Origin: Bacteroides stercorirosoris
Lineage (GTDB): Bacteria; Bacteroidota; Bacteroidia; Bacteroidales; Bacteroidaceae
DNA length: 64,000 nucleotides
Reading direction: 5' to 3'
Assembly: GCF_900142015.1 (NCBI RefSeq)
Contig: NZ_FQZN01000020.1
Span: 1-64,000, forward strand
Shown: positions 55,501 to 63,200 of the stretch, piece by piece
Position numbering within the stretch: the first letter of the stretch is position 1
Layout: every line of letters begins with the position of its first letter
Notes under the pieces: generated by a model
Database searches by the model: none
What the model saw: only the letters and a program-made list of their open reading frames with translations
What the model was told of the DNA's origin: nothing
Made by a program: the position numbers and the translations under genes

Positions 55501-55810
55501 TTGCGGTAATGGTAAAGTTACCATTCATATCTGTGATGACACCGTTATTGGTACCTTTTACCATGACAGTAACGCCAATAAGGATTTCTCCCTTGTTATC
55601 TACTACATGCCCTTTTATTGATATATTGCCCGTTTGTTGTTCCATAGCAACACTATGAATCTGCGTTGAAAGGGATGTCGTAATAAAGGGCTGACCAGCT
55701 TGTACTGTGCCAATGCCCAACAAAGCAGTCAGAACTACTGATTGGGCCAGACGATAGTATCGTGTGTGACCTTGCTGCCACATGCATGGATGTGATAAAT
55801 TGTTTTTCAT
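52583..55810 (-). CDS. SusC-like TonB-dependent transporter (PUL)
   Basis: This 1075-residue transporter has a long N-terminus with a signal sequence (hydrophobic LAQSVVLTALLGIGTVQAG, about 21-39). A regulatory-like domain (GHVVDNKGEILIGVTVMVKG), a plug domain (DEVVVIGYGTAKKKDLTGAI, DVLKDASSAAVYGAKAANGVI in pieces) and a barrel ending FNFGINFTL follow. The GYGTAKKKDLTG version of the TonB-box region differs from the AMGIKKER version of the left-hand susC genes. It starts a four-gene minus-strand operon: susC, susD, glycosidase, esterase. The leader is about 148 nt from the predicted start site. Confidence 0.95.
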   Translation of the reverse strand: MKNNLSHPCMWQQGHTRYYRLAQSVVLTALLGIGTVQAGQPFITTSLSTQIHSVAMEQQTGNISIKGHVVDNKGEILIGVTVMVKGTNNGVITDMNGNFTITAKNGQTLVLSYIGYKDVEVKVQQSNLNITMQEDAQALDEVVVIGYGTAKKKDLTGAISNIRPTDLKAEMPRNMHDLLRANAAGLNISVNNEAKGGGDFLIRGKGTLKAGSQPLLVVDGVIYNGELSELNPNDIISIDVLKDASSAAVYGAKAANGVIAITTQKGIAGSKPVINVNTSWGLVTPIKSRKLRNAEQFLDFRQAYEIGRQTDEYLEQYPGIYTDPRKLNGIDKVDWYNYDQKDKVTSVSEEELITKWLSRLDLSTPEINNYFNGKLTNWQDLMLNNAVQQNYNVSISKKGEDYQYYWSIGYMDNEGIKDGDAFSRFTTRLNLESNVSKYITVGLNMNFSSRDESAIAVDTKALTWFSPYCSNDVNNPESANQHYPNGSNTIANPFYDRKYTDKKQVYMNLDGTIYGRLNLPFGFSYQMNFTPRLAWNESFEHKSAKNDAWAGEGGSSFRQHNKAFNWQVDNVFNWKYEFFDKHKVEATFLVNAEKSQSWMTKSTNKGYNPSDALGYHGIHLGNNPTALSTDQYTTGDALMGRLFYSFSNKYMLTASVRRDGYSAFGMMNPRATFPAVALAWVFTEEKFMKKTSSWLSYGKLRFSWGENGNRDIGIYAALAELTSNPTCWIDGSGKFYTTTYTLNQKMPNSKLKWERAKSYNIGLDFGLFGDILSGSIEVYKKMTNDLLMDRAIPPITGFSKVLSNMGQLQNTGFELTLNANIMRRKNFEWSATGNFSLNRRKIKHLYGNMKNILDADGNIIGQVEDDDITNKWFIGEDPDRIWDYVGDGVWQQDEAEEAAKYGCQPGDFKYLDLNENGKLDQDDKRHQKYTTPRFRWTLRNNFQLFNDLDVSFMLYSLWGHHGSYADAANNNFDASISCGYDQPYWTPENPINDYARIGSKNLGTHYVNKSFIRLDNITVSYRLPQKWTKVVGIQDLRFNASIHNVAVFAPHYDGWDPESNSPMGRTFNFGINFTL

Positions 55811-55960
55811 ATAACTGAATAATAATTAGTATTTAGATATTTATTAGGCTTTTACTGATTGCAACTTTATGATTTTCAACCTCAAAATTGCTGGATAATA
55901 ATGTTGTTTCTATTCTGCTCATTTTAGATTTGTTTTATGTTATATATTGAGTTACACATG

Positions 55961-55968
55961 CAAATCTC
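55961..55968 (-). promoter_or_regulatory. -7 box of the PUL susC operon
   Basis: GAGATTTG on the minus strand has one mismatch to TAnnTTTG and lies 34 nt downstream of operator-like site 3. The -33 region (TTGC) is also poor, as expected for an activated promoter. Confidence 0.5.
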
Positions 55969-56002
55969 TGAAATAATATGATAACTTATGCAAGGAATGA
56001 TG

Positions 56003-56023
56003 AAAATCATCGGGAACGATTTT
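56003..56023 (-). promoter_or_regulatory. PUL operator-like element, site 3
   Basis: On the minus strand: AAAATCGTTCCCG followed by ATGATTTT. It points toward susC and ends 34 nt before that gene's -7 box. Confidence 0.7.
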
Positions 56024-56124
56024 GTAGGTTTTTAATGTTAATAGCTTGTTATATAGTTGATTATTCCTATATAAAAACATACTTTTGCATACCTTGCACA
56101 GAAAGATGGTTAGCTTTAGTTAAG

Positions 56125-56145
56125 GAAAACGTTCCCGTCGATTTT
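56125..56145 (+). promoter_or_regulatory. PUL operator-like element, site 4
   Basis: GAAAACGTTCCCG followed by TCGATTTT, pointing toward the lyase gene and ending 35 nt before its -7 box. Confidence 0.7.
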
Positions 56146-56180
56146 GCAGATAATGATTCTATATTATTCTATAATATTGT

Positions 56181-56188
56181 GATATTTG
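56181..56188 (+). promoter_or_regulatory. -7 box of the lyase-GH88 operon
   Basis: GATATTTG has one mismatch to TAnnTTTG, 29 nt before the ATG at 56218. No TTTG is present at -33 (TTCT instead). Confidence 0.5.
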
Positions 56189-56217
56189 TCATGTTGTTGA
56201 ACTTTTAAGTAATTAAT

Positions 56218-58059
56218 ATGATGATATATTTATTCCTTTTTTGTAAACCTCGTCTACAGCGAACAATCTTATTGTCAGTTTTAGTTTTTTATTCTTTAAT
56301 GCTGTGTGCGCAGTCTTTGGATTATGAAGGAATGAACCCTCATCCTCGTTTATTATTAACGCAAGGAGGAGAAGAAGCTGTGAAGAGGTCAATAACAAGC
56401 TTCCCATCGTTATTGAAGGTTCATGAGCGTATTTTGAAAGAATCTGATGAGATACTCATCCAACAAATGGCGGAACGAGTTATGGAAGGGAAGCGGTTGC
56501 TGGGTGTTTCCCGTTTGGCATTAAAACGGATTTTCTATCTTTCATATGCCTATCGCATGACGAAGGAAGAAAAGTATGCTTATCGTGCGACACAAGAAAT
56601 GCTTTCGGTAAGCCGTTTTCCAGATTGGAATCCATCTCACTTTTTGGACGTGGGAGAAATGGTGTTAGCATTATCCATAGGTTATGATTGGCTTTATGAG
56701 TATTTGGAACCGGAAATACGTTCTATAGTACGTGACGCAATTGTAGAAAAAGGTCTGGATGCCGCTGCTCCTGATGAATGGTTTTACAGAGCGGTATCTA
56801 ACTGGAATTCTGTTTGTAATGGTGGTTTATTGTGTGGTGCGCTTGCAGTTTTTGAGGATGTGCCGGATAAGGCAAAAAAAATTATAGAGAAGTGCTTGTT
56901 GACTAATCCTAAAGCTTTAGTGGCTTATGGACCGGATGGAGGATATCCGGAGGGCTTTCATTATTGGGGATATGGTACCAGTTTTCAGGTGTTACTTATT
57001 GCTGCCCTTGAAAGTGCATTGGGGACAGATGCCGGGCTATCCGAATATCCCGGTTTTTTGGAATCAGCTCGCTTTATGGAATTTATGACAGCTCCAAGTG
57101 GCGAATACTTTAATTTTTCGGATGCTGTTAATGGAGTGAGATGTAATATGATGATGTTTTGGTTTGCTAAGAAAATGGGGGATTTATCTTTACTATGGTT
57201 AGAAAATCAATATTTAGAGGATCCTTCAGTTAGTTTTGCAGAAGATCGTTTATTGCCCTGTCTGTTGATTTTTTGTGCTCATCAGGATTTGAGTAATATA
57301 CAACCGCCTTCCTGTCGTTTTTGGCATAATGGTGGAAAGACACCGGTTTTTATTTATCGTGGCGGATGGAATAGTAAAAAAGATAGCTATCTGGCCGTAA
57401 AAGGAGGTTCTCCCTTAACTTCTCATGCGCATATGGATGCCGGTTCGTTTATTTATGAAAGGGAGGGAATACGCTGGGGGATAGATCTCGGTATGCAAAA
57501 TTATTTAAGTTTGGAGAGTAGAGGAGTAAATTTATGGGATCAGTTTCAAGAAGGCCAACGGTGGGAAGTGTTCCGTCTTGGTAATATGGCACATAATACG
57601 CTTACGATAAATAATAAGCGGCATTTAGTGAATAGTTATGCTCCCATAAGCAGAATATATAAAAGTGAAGATAGGAAAGGGGCAGAAGTAAATCTTACAA
57701 GCGTTTTTGCTGATGATATGGAAAAAGTTGTCCGCATCATTTATCTGAATGAAGAAGATGATCTGATTGTGAAAGATGAACTGGTTACGGGAGAAAAAGA
57801 GGCTTTGGTAACTTGGATTATGGTAACACCGGCTGAAGCAAAAATCATCGGTAAGAATCAAATAGAATTGGCTAAGGATGGACACCGAATGTTGCTTACC
57901 GTGGCTGCACCGGATGATGTTGAAATGAAACTTTGGTCAAATGCCCCCCTCCATGTTTTTGATGAACCTAATCCGGGAAGTATGCGTGTAGGTTTTGAAA
58001 CTTATCTTCCTGCAAACCGGAAGAATTTGTTGAAAGTGACATTAAATCTTATCAGATGA
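56218..58059 (+). CDS. Heparinase II/III-type polysaccharide lyase
   Basis: This 613-residue secreted protein has a signal peptide (about 16-32, LMLCAQ). It has the two parts of heparinase II/III-like lyases: an alpha/alpha toroid (about 40-370, with NWNSVCNGGLLCGAL and YGPDGGYPEGFHYWGYGT) and a C-terminal beta-sandwich beginning near residue 380 (KGGSPLTSHAHMDAGSF). Catalytic candidates are the Asn/His/Tyr in these blocks. Such lyases cut next to uronic acids and leave an unsaturated uronate, the substrate of the GH88 enzyme encoded 32 nt downstream. The exact PL family and glycan are not decided by sequence alone. Confidence 0.85.
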   Translation: MMIYLFLFCKPRLQRTILLSVLVFYSLMLCAQSLDYEGMNPHPRLLLTQGGEEAVKRSITSFPSLLKVHERILKESDEILIQQMAERVMEGKRLLGVSRLALKRIFYLSYAYRMTKEEKYAYRATQEMLSVSRFPDWNPSHFLDVGEMVLALSIGYDWLYEYLEPEIRSIVRDAIVEKGLDAAAPDEWFYRAVSNWNSVCNGGLLCGALAVFEDVPDKAKKIIEKCLLTNPKALVAYGPDGGYPEGFHYWGYGTSFQVLLIAALESALGTDAGLSEYPGFLESARFMEFMTAPSGEYFNFSDAVNGVRCNMMMFWFAKKMGDLSLLWLENQYLEDPSVSFAEDRLLPCLLIFCAHQDLSNIQPPSCRFWHNGGKTPVFIYRGGWNSKKDSYLAVKGGSPLTSHAHMDAGSFIYEREGIRWGIDLGMQNYLSLESRGVNLWDQFQEGQRWEVFRLGNMAHNTLTINNKRHLVNSYAPISRIYKSEDRKGAEVNLTSVFADDMEKVVRIIYLNEEDDLIVKDELVTGEKEALVTWIMVTPAEAKIIGKNQIELAKDGHRMLLTVAAPDDVEMKLWSNAPLHVFDEPNPGSMRVGFETYLPANRKNLLKVTLNLIR

Positions 58060-58091
58060 ATTATTTGTTAATTAAATTATAAAAAGGATTT

Positions 58092-59264
58092 ATGAAAAAG
58101 AAATGGCTCTTATTAAGTTTAATTGGTTTCCTTGTTTCGTGTTCGAAACAGGAATCAATGGATGCATTGACAGCACGTGTATTTACCGTTGCTGAACAGC
58201 AGTATTTGACAATGGATACTCGTTTGGAAAGTACTACTTTACCGCAGTCCATAGCTCCGGACAGTACATTCAAATCTTCGACAATTTATTGGTGGTGTAG
58301 CGGGTTTTATCCCGGTTCACTCTGGTATATTTATGAGTATACTCAAAATGAAGCCGTGAAGACATTGGCCGAAAAGAATACGTTGAAACTGGATCCTATT
58401 CAATACGTAACCAATGACCATGATGTAGGTTTCCAGTTAAATTGTAGTTATGGTAATGGTTTTCGTCTCACGGGAAATGAAGATTATAAGAAAGTTCTTT
58501 ATCAAGGGGCACAATCATTGGCGACCCGCTTTAGTTCTGTAACTGGAGTAACCCGAAGCTGGGATTTCTTGCGCCGTGGTTGGAAATACCCTGTTATCAT
58601 TGATAATATGATGAATTTGGAATTGCTGATGTTTGCATCGAAAACCTTTGATAATGATACTTTGGAATATATAGCTCGTACACATGCAAATACTACCCTT
58701 AAAAATCATTTCCGTAAAGATTATTCTTCTTATCATCTGGTAGATTATGATCCTGAAGATGGACATGTGCGTAGCCAGCAAACAGTACAGGGTTATGCCA
58801 ATGAATCATCATGGGGGAGAGGGCAAGCCTGGGCACTTTATGGCTATACAATGATGTTTCGCATGACCGGAGATGAAAAGTATTTGGAACACGCAGAAAA
58901 TATTGCCGATATGCTTCTTTCACGTCTTCCGGTTGATGGTATTCCTTATTGGGACTTTGATGCTCCTAACGGTAATGAATATCGCGATGCTTCAGCCGGT
59001 GCAATAATGGCCTCTGCTTTTGTAGAGCTGAGTGGTTTTGTTACAGATGAGAAAACAGGACAAAATTATCTCTCAATAGCTGAAAAACAACTTCGAACTC
59101 TAGCTTCACCTCATTATCTTGCTGAACCGGGAACTAACTGTAATTTTATTCTAAAGCATAGTGTCGGTAATCTTCCGGAAAATAGCGAAGTAGATGTACC
59201 GCTTTCTTATGCCGATTATTATTTCTTAGAAGCATTGTTGCGTTATAAAAAGGCTGTGGAATAA
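58092..59264 (+). CDS. GH88 unsaturated glucuronyl hydrolase
   Basis: This 390-residue lipoprotein has the lipobox LVSC (Cys17). The alpha/alpha-barrel carries DHDVGF (Asp111) and YPVIIDNMMNLELL (Asp171), the two acidic residues used by GH88 to hydrate the double bond of delta-4,5-unsaturated glucuronates. It should release 4-deoxy-5-keto-uronate from lyase products in the periplasm. The gene follows the lyase by 32 nt and ends in a 12-bp hairpin, so the two form one operon. Confidence 0.92.
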   Translation: MKKKWLLLSLIGFLVSCSKQESMDALTARVFTVAEQQYLTMDTRLESTTLPQSIAPDSTFKSSTIYWWCSGFYPGSLWYIYEYTQNEAVKTLAEKNTLKLDPIQYVTNDHDVGFQLNCSYGNGFRLTGNEDYKKVLYQGAQSLATRFSSVTGVTRSWDFLRRGWKYPVIIDNMMNLELLMFASKTFDNDTLEYIARTHANTTLKNHFRKDYSSYHLVDYDPEDGHVRSQQTVQGYANESSWGRGQAWALYGYTMMFRMTGDEKYLEHAENIADMLLSRLPVDGIPYWDFDAPNGNEYRDASAGAIMASAFVELSGFVTDEKTGQNYLSIAEKQLRTLASPHYLAEPGTNCNFILKHSVGNLPENSEVDVPLSYADYYFLEALLRYKKAVE

Positions 59265-59277
59265 GCTTGTAAAATCC

Positions 59278-59324
59278 TTTCTCTCGAAGAGTGGGCTTGT
59301 TTAAGGTTAACGCTTCGAGAGAAA
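59278..59324 (+). terminator. Terminator of the lyase-GH88 operon
   Basis: Perfect 12-bp arms (59278-59289 and 59313-59324, TTTCTCTCGAAG and its complement) with a 23-nt loop lie 13 nt after the GH88 stop. Confidence 0.75.
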
Positions 59325-59384
59325 ATGCATTTAACTCCTGTTCTTTTCCTAATATATATCCGCCAGATATGCACGCTTTTTGCA

Positions 59385-59430
59385 GGGTTATGAACACAAT
59401 CCAACTCCTGATCCGCATAAATAATATTAA
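59385..59430 (+). repeat. Direct repeat left of the palindromic element
   Basis: It begins GGGTTATGAA and contains CAACTCCTGATCCGCAT; a diverged copy (CAACTCTTGATTCGCAT) is at 59696-59738. The pair brackets copy B of the palindrome-rich repeat. Confidence 0.6.
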
Positions 59431-59504
59431 GTTTCAGAGGTTAAGCCGCCGCATCGCCACTTTTATCCCTTTTCGCTGCGACGGTTAAGGAAAATTGTAG
59501 TAGG

Positions 59505-59670
59505 TACTTATTCTTTCCACCATGGAGAAAGTTTCTTTCCATCACGGGGAAACTTTCTTTCCACCATGGTGGAAAGAAAGAAACTCCACGGTGGAAAGAA
59601 TAAGCGTTCGGATGGAAAAGGCTAACCGTTGGAAGGGAAAAAGCATAGGAATGCCTAAGAAAGGAGTTAG
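59505..59670. repeat. Palindrome-rich intergenic repeat, copy B
   Basis: This stretch contains a perfect 28-bp palindrome (59553-59580, centre CCACCATGGTGG). Flanking TTTCC / GGAAA dyads and the end block GAATGCCTAAGAAA (59649-59662) are shared with copy A at 103-290. It fills most of the gene-free gap between GH88 and the LacI-like gene. Confidence 0.8.
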
Positions 59671-59695
59671 CTATTGCATTTAGTTCATTTCTGAC

Positions 59696-59738
59696 GGGTT
59701 ATGAATCAATTTCAACTCTTGATTCGCATTAATATGAG
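59696..59738 (+). repeat. Direct repeat right of the palindromic element
   Basis: This is the partner of 59385-59430, starting GGGTTATGAA. It ends at the stop of the LacI-like gene. Confidence 0.6.
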
Positions 59739-59739
59739 A

Positions 59740-60147
59740 TTATGCTGATGCACGTTTAGTATGTTGTTGTTTTAAGATGATAGCGATAGGATTTGGACGA
59801 TAATGTAGCTTCTTAGCTAAAGCCTGTACAGCCTTTCTGGTGTTCAGGCTAATATCTTTTTTATTGGCTAATGCGCGTGATATGGTAGATGGTGCCAGAT
59901 TGAGTTGGCGTGCCATTTCTTTGATGGTAATTTTAGGTTGTTTACTGACTTCCGTATTATTCTTATGGCATTGTTTAAGTTTCACTGCCATGATATTGGG
60001 CTTGTAGTTTAATTTGGTGGCCAATTCCATTACGATTTCTTTTGTCTGCGAATTTACATCCCACTGGTCTGCCAAAGCTCTGGATACAGTGGAAGTAGAA
60101 AGATTTAGTGCTTTAGCGATTGTTTTAAGTGTTACTTGAGATTTCAT
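59740..60147 (-). CDS. Miniature regulator with two LacI-type DNA-binding domains and no sensor domain
   Basis: This 135-residue protein consists of two complete LacI-family headpieces. Domain 1 (about 5-59) has VTLKTIAKALNLSTSTVSRAL and a hinge-like NYKPNIMAVKLKQ; domain 2 (about 73-127) has ITIKEMARQLNLAPSTISRAL and HYRPNPIAIILKQ. A 13-residue linker joins them. LacI proteins normally have one headpiece and a 270-residue sugar-binding domain and work as dimers. Here one chain holds both DNA-reading units, so a monomer could read two half sites. It lies in the PUL, divergent from the sensor-kinase gene, with a -7 box at 60194-60201. Confidence 0.88.
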   Translation of the reverse strand: MKSQVTLKTIAKALNLSTSTVSRALADQWDVNSQTKEIVMELATKLNYKPNIMAVKLKQCHKNNTEVSKQPKITIKEMARQLNLAPSTISRALANKKDISLNTRKAVQALAKKLHYRPNPIAIILKQQHTKRASA

Positions 60148-60193
60148 GGTATTTACTTTATTAGGGTTAATATTATTTTCTTTATTGTTGCTG

Positions 60194-60201
60194 CAAAGTT
60201 A
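60194..60201 (-). promoter_or_regulatory. -7 box of the double-headpiece regulator
   Basis: TAACTTTG on the minus strand matches TAnnTTTG, about 46 nt before the ATG. No -33 TTTG at normal spacing. Confidence 0.45.
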
Positions 60202-60250
60202 GAATGCAATGAATTTTAGGACTTTACGACATGTCTCAGAAACTCCCGGA

Positions 60251-60282
60251 TTTGTGTCATTAAGGAATAAAAGGTATATTTG
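60251..60282 (+). promoter_or_regulatory. Promoter of the hybrid sensor gene, nearly leaderless
   Basis: TTTG (60251-60254), exactly 20 nt, then TATATTTG (60275-60282). The ATG starts 5 nt after the -7 box, so transcription should begin at or within a few bases of it. Confidence 0.7.
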
Positions 60283-60286
60283 CAGC

Positions 60287-63200
60287 ATGTTTAGCCGATA
60301 TATATTATTGATATTATTCTTTTTTTGTTGGTCGAGTGGAAGTGCTCAGCTTTTGACTGACAAATTGTTCTTCGAACATTTGACTACCGAGGACGGACTT
60401 TCTCATAATTATGTGCAATCCATATATCAGGATAAGGATGGTTTTATCTGGTTGGGAAGTGATAATGGTTTAAACCGTTATGACGGACAGCATATCGATA
60501 TTTTCAGTACTAATACGCAACCCACTCTTGGAGGTAATAAAATACGCCGTATCATTCAGGACAGGGATAAGAATTTATGGATATTGCATGAAAACGGTTT
60601 GGACAGGATGAAATATTCTACTCAGCAAGTAAAAAGTTTCCTGTATGACAAGAACCAAAGTAGTCGTTGGGTTGGGATTGGAGTTGATAAGGGAGGGAGC
60701 TTTGTAGCCTATACGGAAAAGAAAATATTCAGATATGATATGGAGAAAGATACTCTTGTGGTTCTGCAAGACGCTCCGGAGGAATATCGATATTCTGCAT
60801 TTGTGCAGGCTGGTGGGAAATATTACGTAGGCACTCGCCAACATGGCATTATTGTATATGATGAAAACTGGCAATTGCTTGAGCATATTTATCCTAGGTC
60901 TATAGAGAAAGGTCCCTTGACTGACGGATTGATAAATGTGTTGCGGGTGGATTCAGAAGGTTGTCTTTGGAGCGTGATTGTAGGTATATGTATCAACAAA
61001 TATAATCCTCAGACCAAGGAAGTGAAAACTTATAAGCTTTCTTCTACATCTCTCCTTAATAAAGAGATCAGAGATATCATAGAGTTGAATAAGGACTATA
61101 TGTTGATTGGTACTTTCAATGGCCTGTTTAGGCTGCATAAGGATAATATGGAGGAGGTGATAGTAGAAAAAGGGGAAATCGGAGAAGATGGAGGTCTGAG
61201 TTATTATTCCATATATTCTTTGTTTAAGGATAGGCAAGGAATAGTGTGGGTCGGTACATATGCCGGTGGTGTGAACTACAGTCACAGCTATAATCAGCGT
61301 TTCAGATTCTTTGCTCCTTCCCATTTGGCAGGACGCTTCAGGATGGCAAAAGAAGATGCTGATAATAATATCTGGTTCGCGACAGAAGGTAACGGCTTGC
61401 TGCGTCATCGTCCGGAAACAGGTCAGGTAGAATCCTTCTGGCTGAATGAAAACAAGCACCACAATGATAATATCATTAAATCAATCTGTATATCGGGTGA
61501 TACAATCATGTGCGGTAATCAACGGGGAGAAGTTTATAATTATTCTATAAAGAGGAATAAGTTTTCATTATTGCGAAAGTACGATAATACAAATATATTG
61601 TATATCTTCAAAGACTCCAGAGAGCATTGGTGGATATCTGTACAGGATCAGGGCGTTTTCTGTCTAGATATGGACTCCGTGCAATTTCCATGCTCGAATT
61701 ATATTGATGAAATAGATCCCGGAATACTTGTGTTTGCCACCCAGAAGGAAGGATTGTATGTCTATGATCTGAATATAGGACAAAAGAAACAGATAAGCGC
61801 GGCAGATTTGGGAGTTCCTGCAGATAAATCGCTTAGTATAACTTCTTTTTGCCGGGATTCGGAGCATAACCTATGGATGACGACTGAGAGACAGGGGCTC
61901 TTATCTGTAGATAAACATTGGAAATTGCGAAAGCAACATTTGTCGCATACCAAGGTTCATTCGGATAAACTTTATTTTGTTGCAAAACAGAATGAAGAGA
62001 GGTTATGGGTAATTGGTGCACACAAGTTGTATTTGTTCAACTTCAAAGAAGACCAATTACATACTTTTGATAATAACAACGGTTTGCGTCTGACCGATAT
62101 GGATGCTTCCAGTCTGATAGATTCAGCCAATCGTTTTTGGATATTGGGTAATACCGGATATGTAATGGTAGATAACCGGAATTTTATGTTGAATGATACG
62201 CCGGCCTCTGTGATTCTTACTACGTTGCGTATTAATAATAAATTGCAAAGACCTTGTGATGGTTCTGTGTTAGATAAATGCTTGGCTGAGACATCTGTGT
62301 TATGCTTAAAACACAATCAGACAAACATTTCGATAGCCTATGCGAGTGATAACCATATATATGGTAATAGCGACCGGTTCTTTTATAAGATGGATGGAGT
62401 AGATCCGGATTGGGTGGATGCGGGTAATCGTCGTGAAGTATTCTATAGTAATCTTGCTCCCGGTAACTACCTTTTAAGGATCAAAGCACTTAATAATGAT
62501 GGAACGATAGGACCGGAAACTCATTTGAAAATTGAAGTGCTTCCCCCTTTATGGGCGCGTTGGTGGGCATTTGTTATTTATGCTGCTATTATTTTCTACA
62601 TATTGCAACGCTATATTGCCTATAAGCAAAGGAAACAACGGTTAGAGCACGAACTGTATCTCAAACAAATAGAAAAGGATAAATCTGAGGAGTTTAACCG
62701 GGAATTGCAGACTTTTTTTACGCAAGTGGCGCATGAATTCAGGACTCCGTTAACTTTGATTTTGAATCCTTTGGACGAGATACAGAAAAAGATAATACAT
62801 GTTTCCGGAGTAAAAGAAGACTTGCTGTTAATCCGTCGTAATGCCAAACGATTACTTACGTTGGTAAATGACCTGATGGATTTGAGGAAGATAGAGAATG
62901 GGAATGGGGAACTGGAACTATCTTCTTTTAATTTTAATGATTTTATTCAGGAGATTTACTACTCTTTTCAGGTTACTGCCCGGCAAAGAGATATAGCATT
63001 GCAGCTTTCTCTGCCAGAGACGCCTATATTAGCTACATTTGATAAGGACGCATTAGAGAAAGTGTTCTTTAATTTATTGTCCAATGCTCTGAAGTTTACT
63101 CCGGAGGGAGGAACTGTTATTTTGGCTGTTTCCTTGATTGAAGGAGAGAAGCCGAAAATACACATTGAAGTGAAAGACACTGGAGTTGGAATATCCAATG

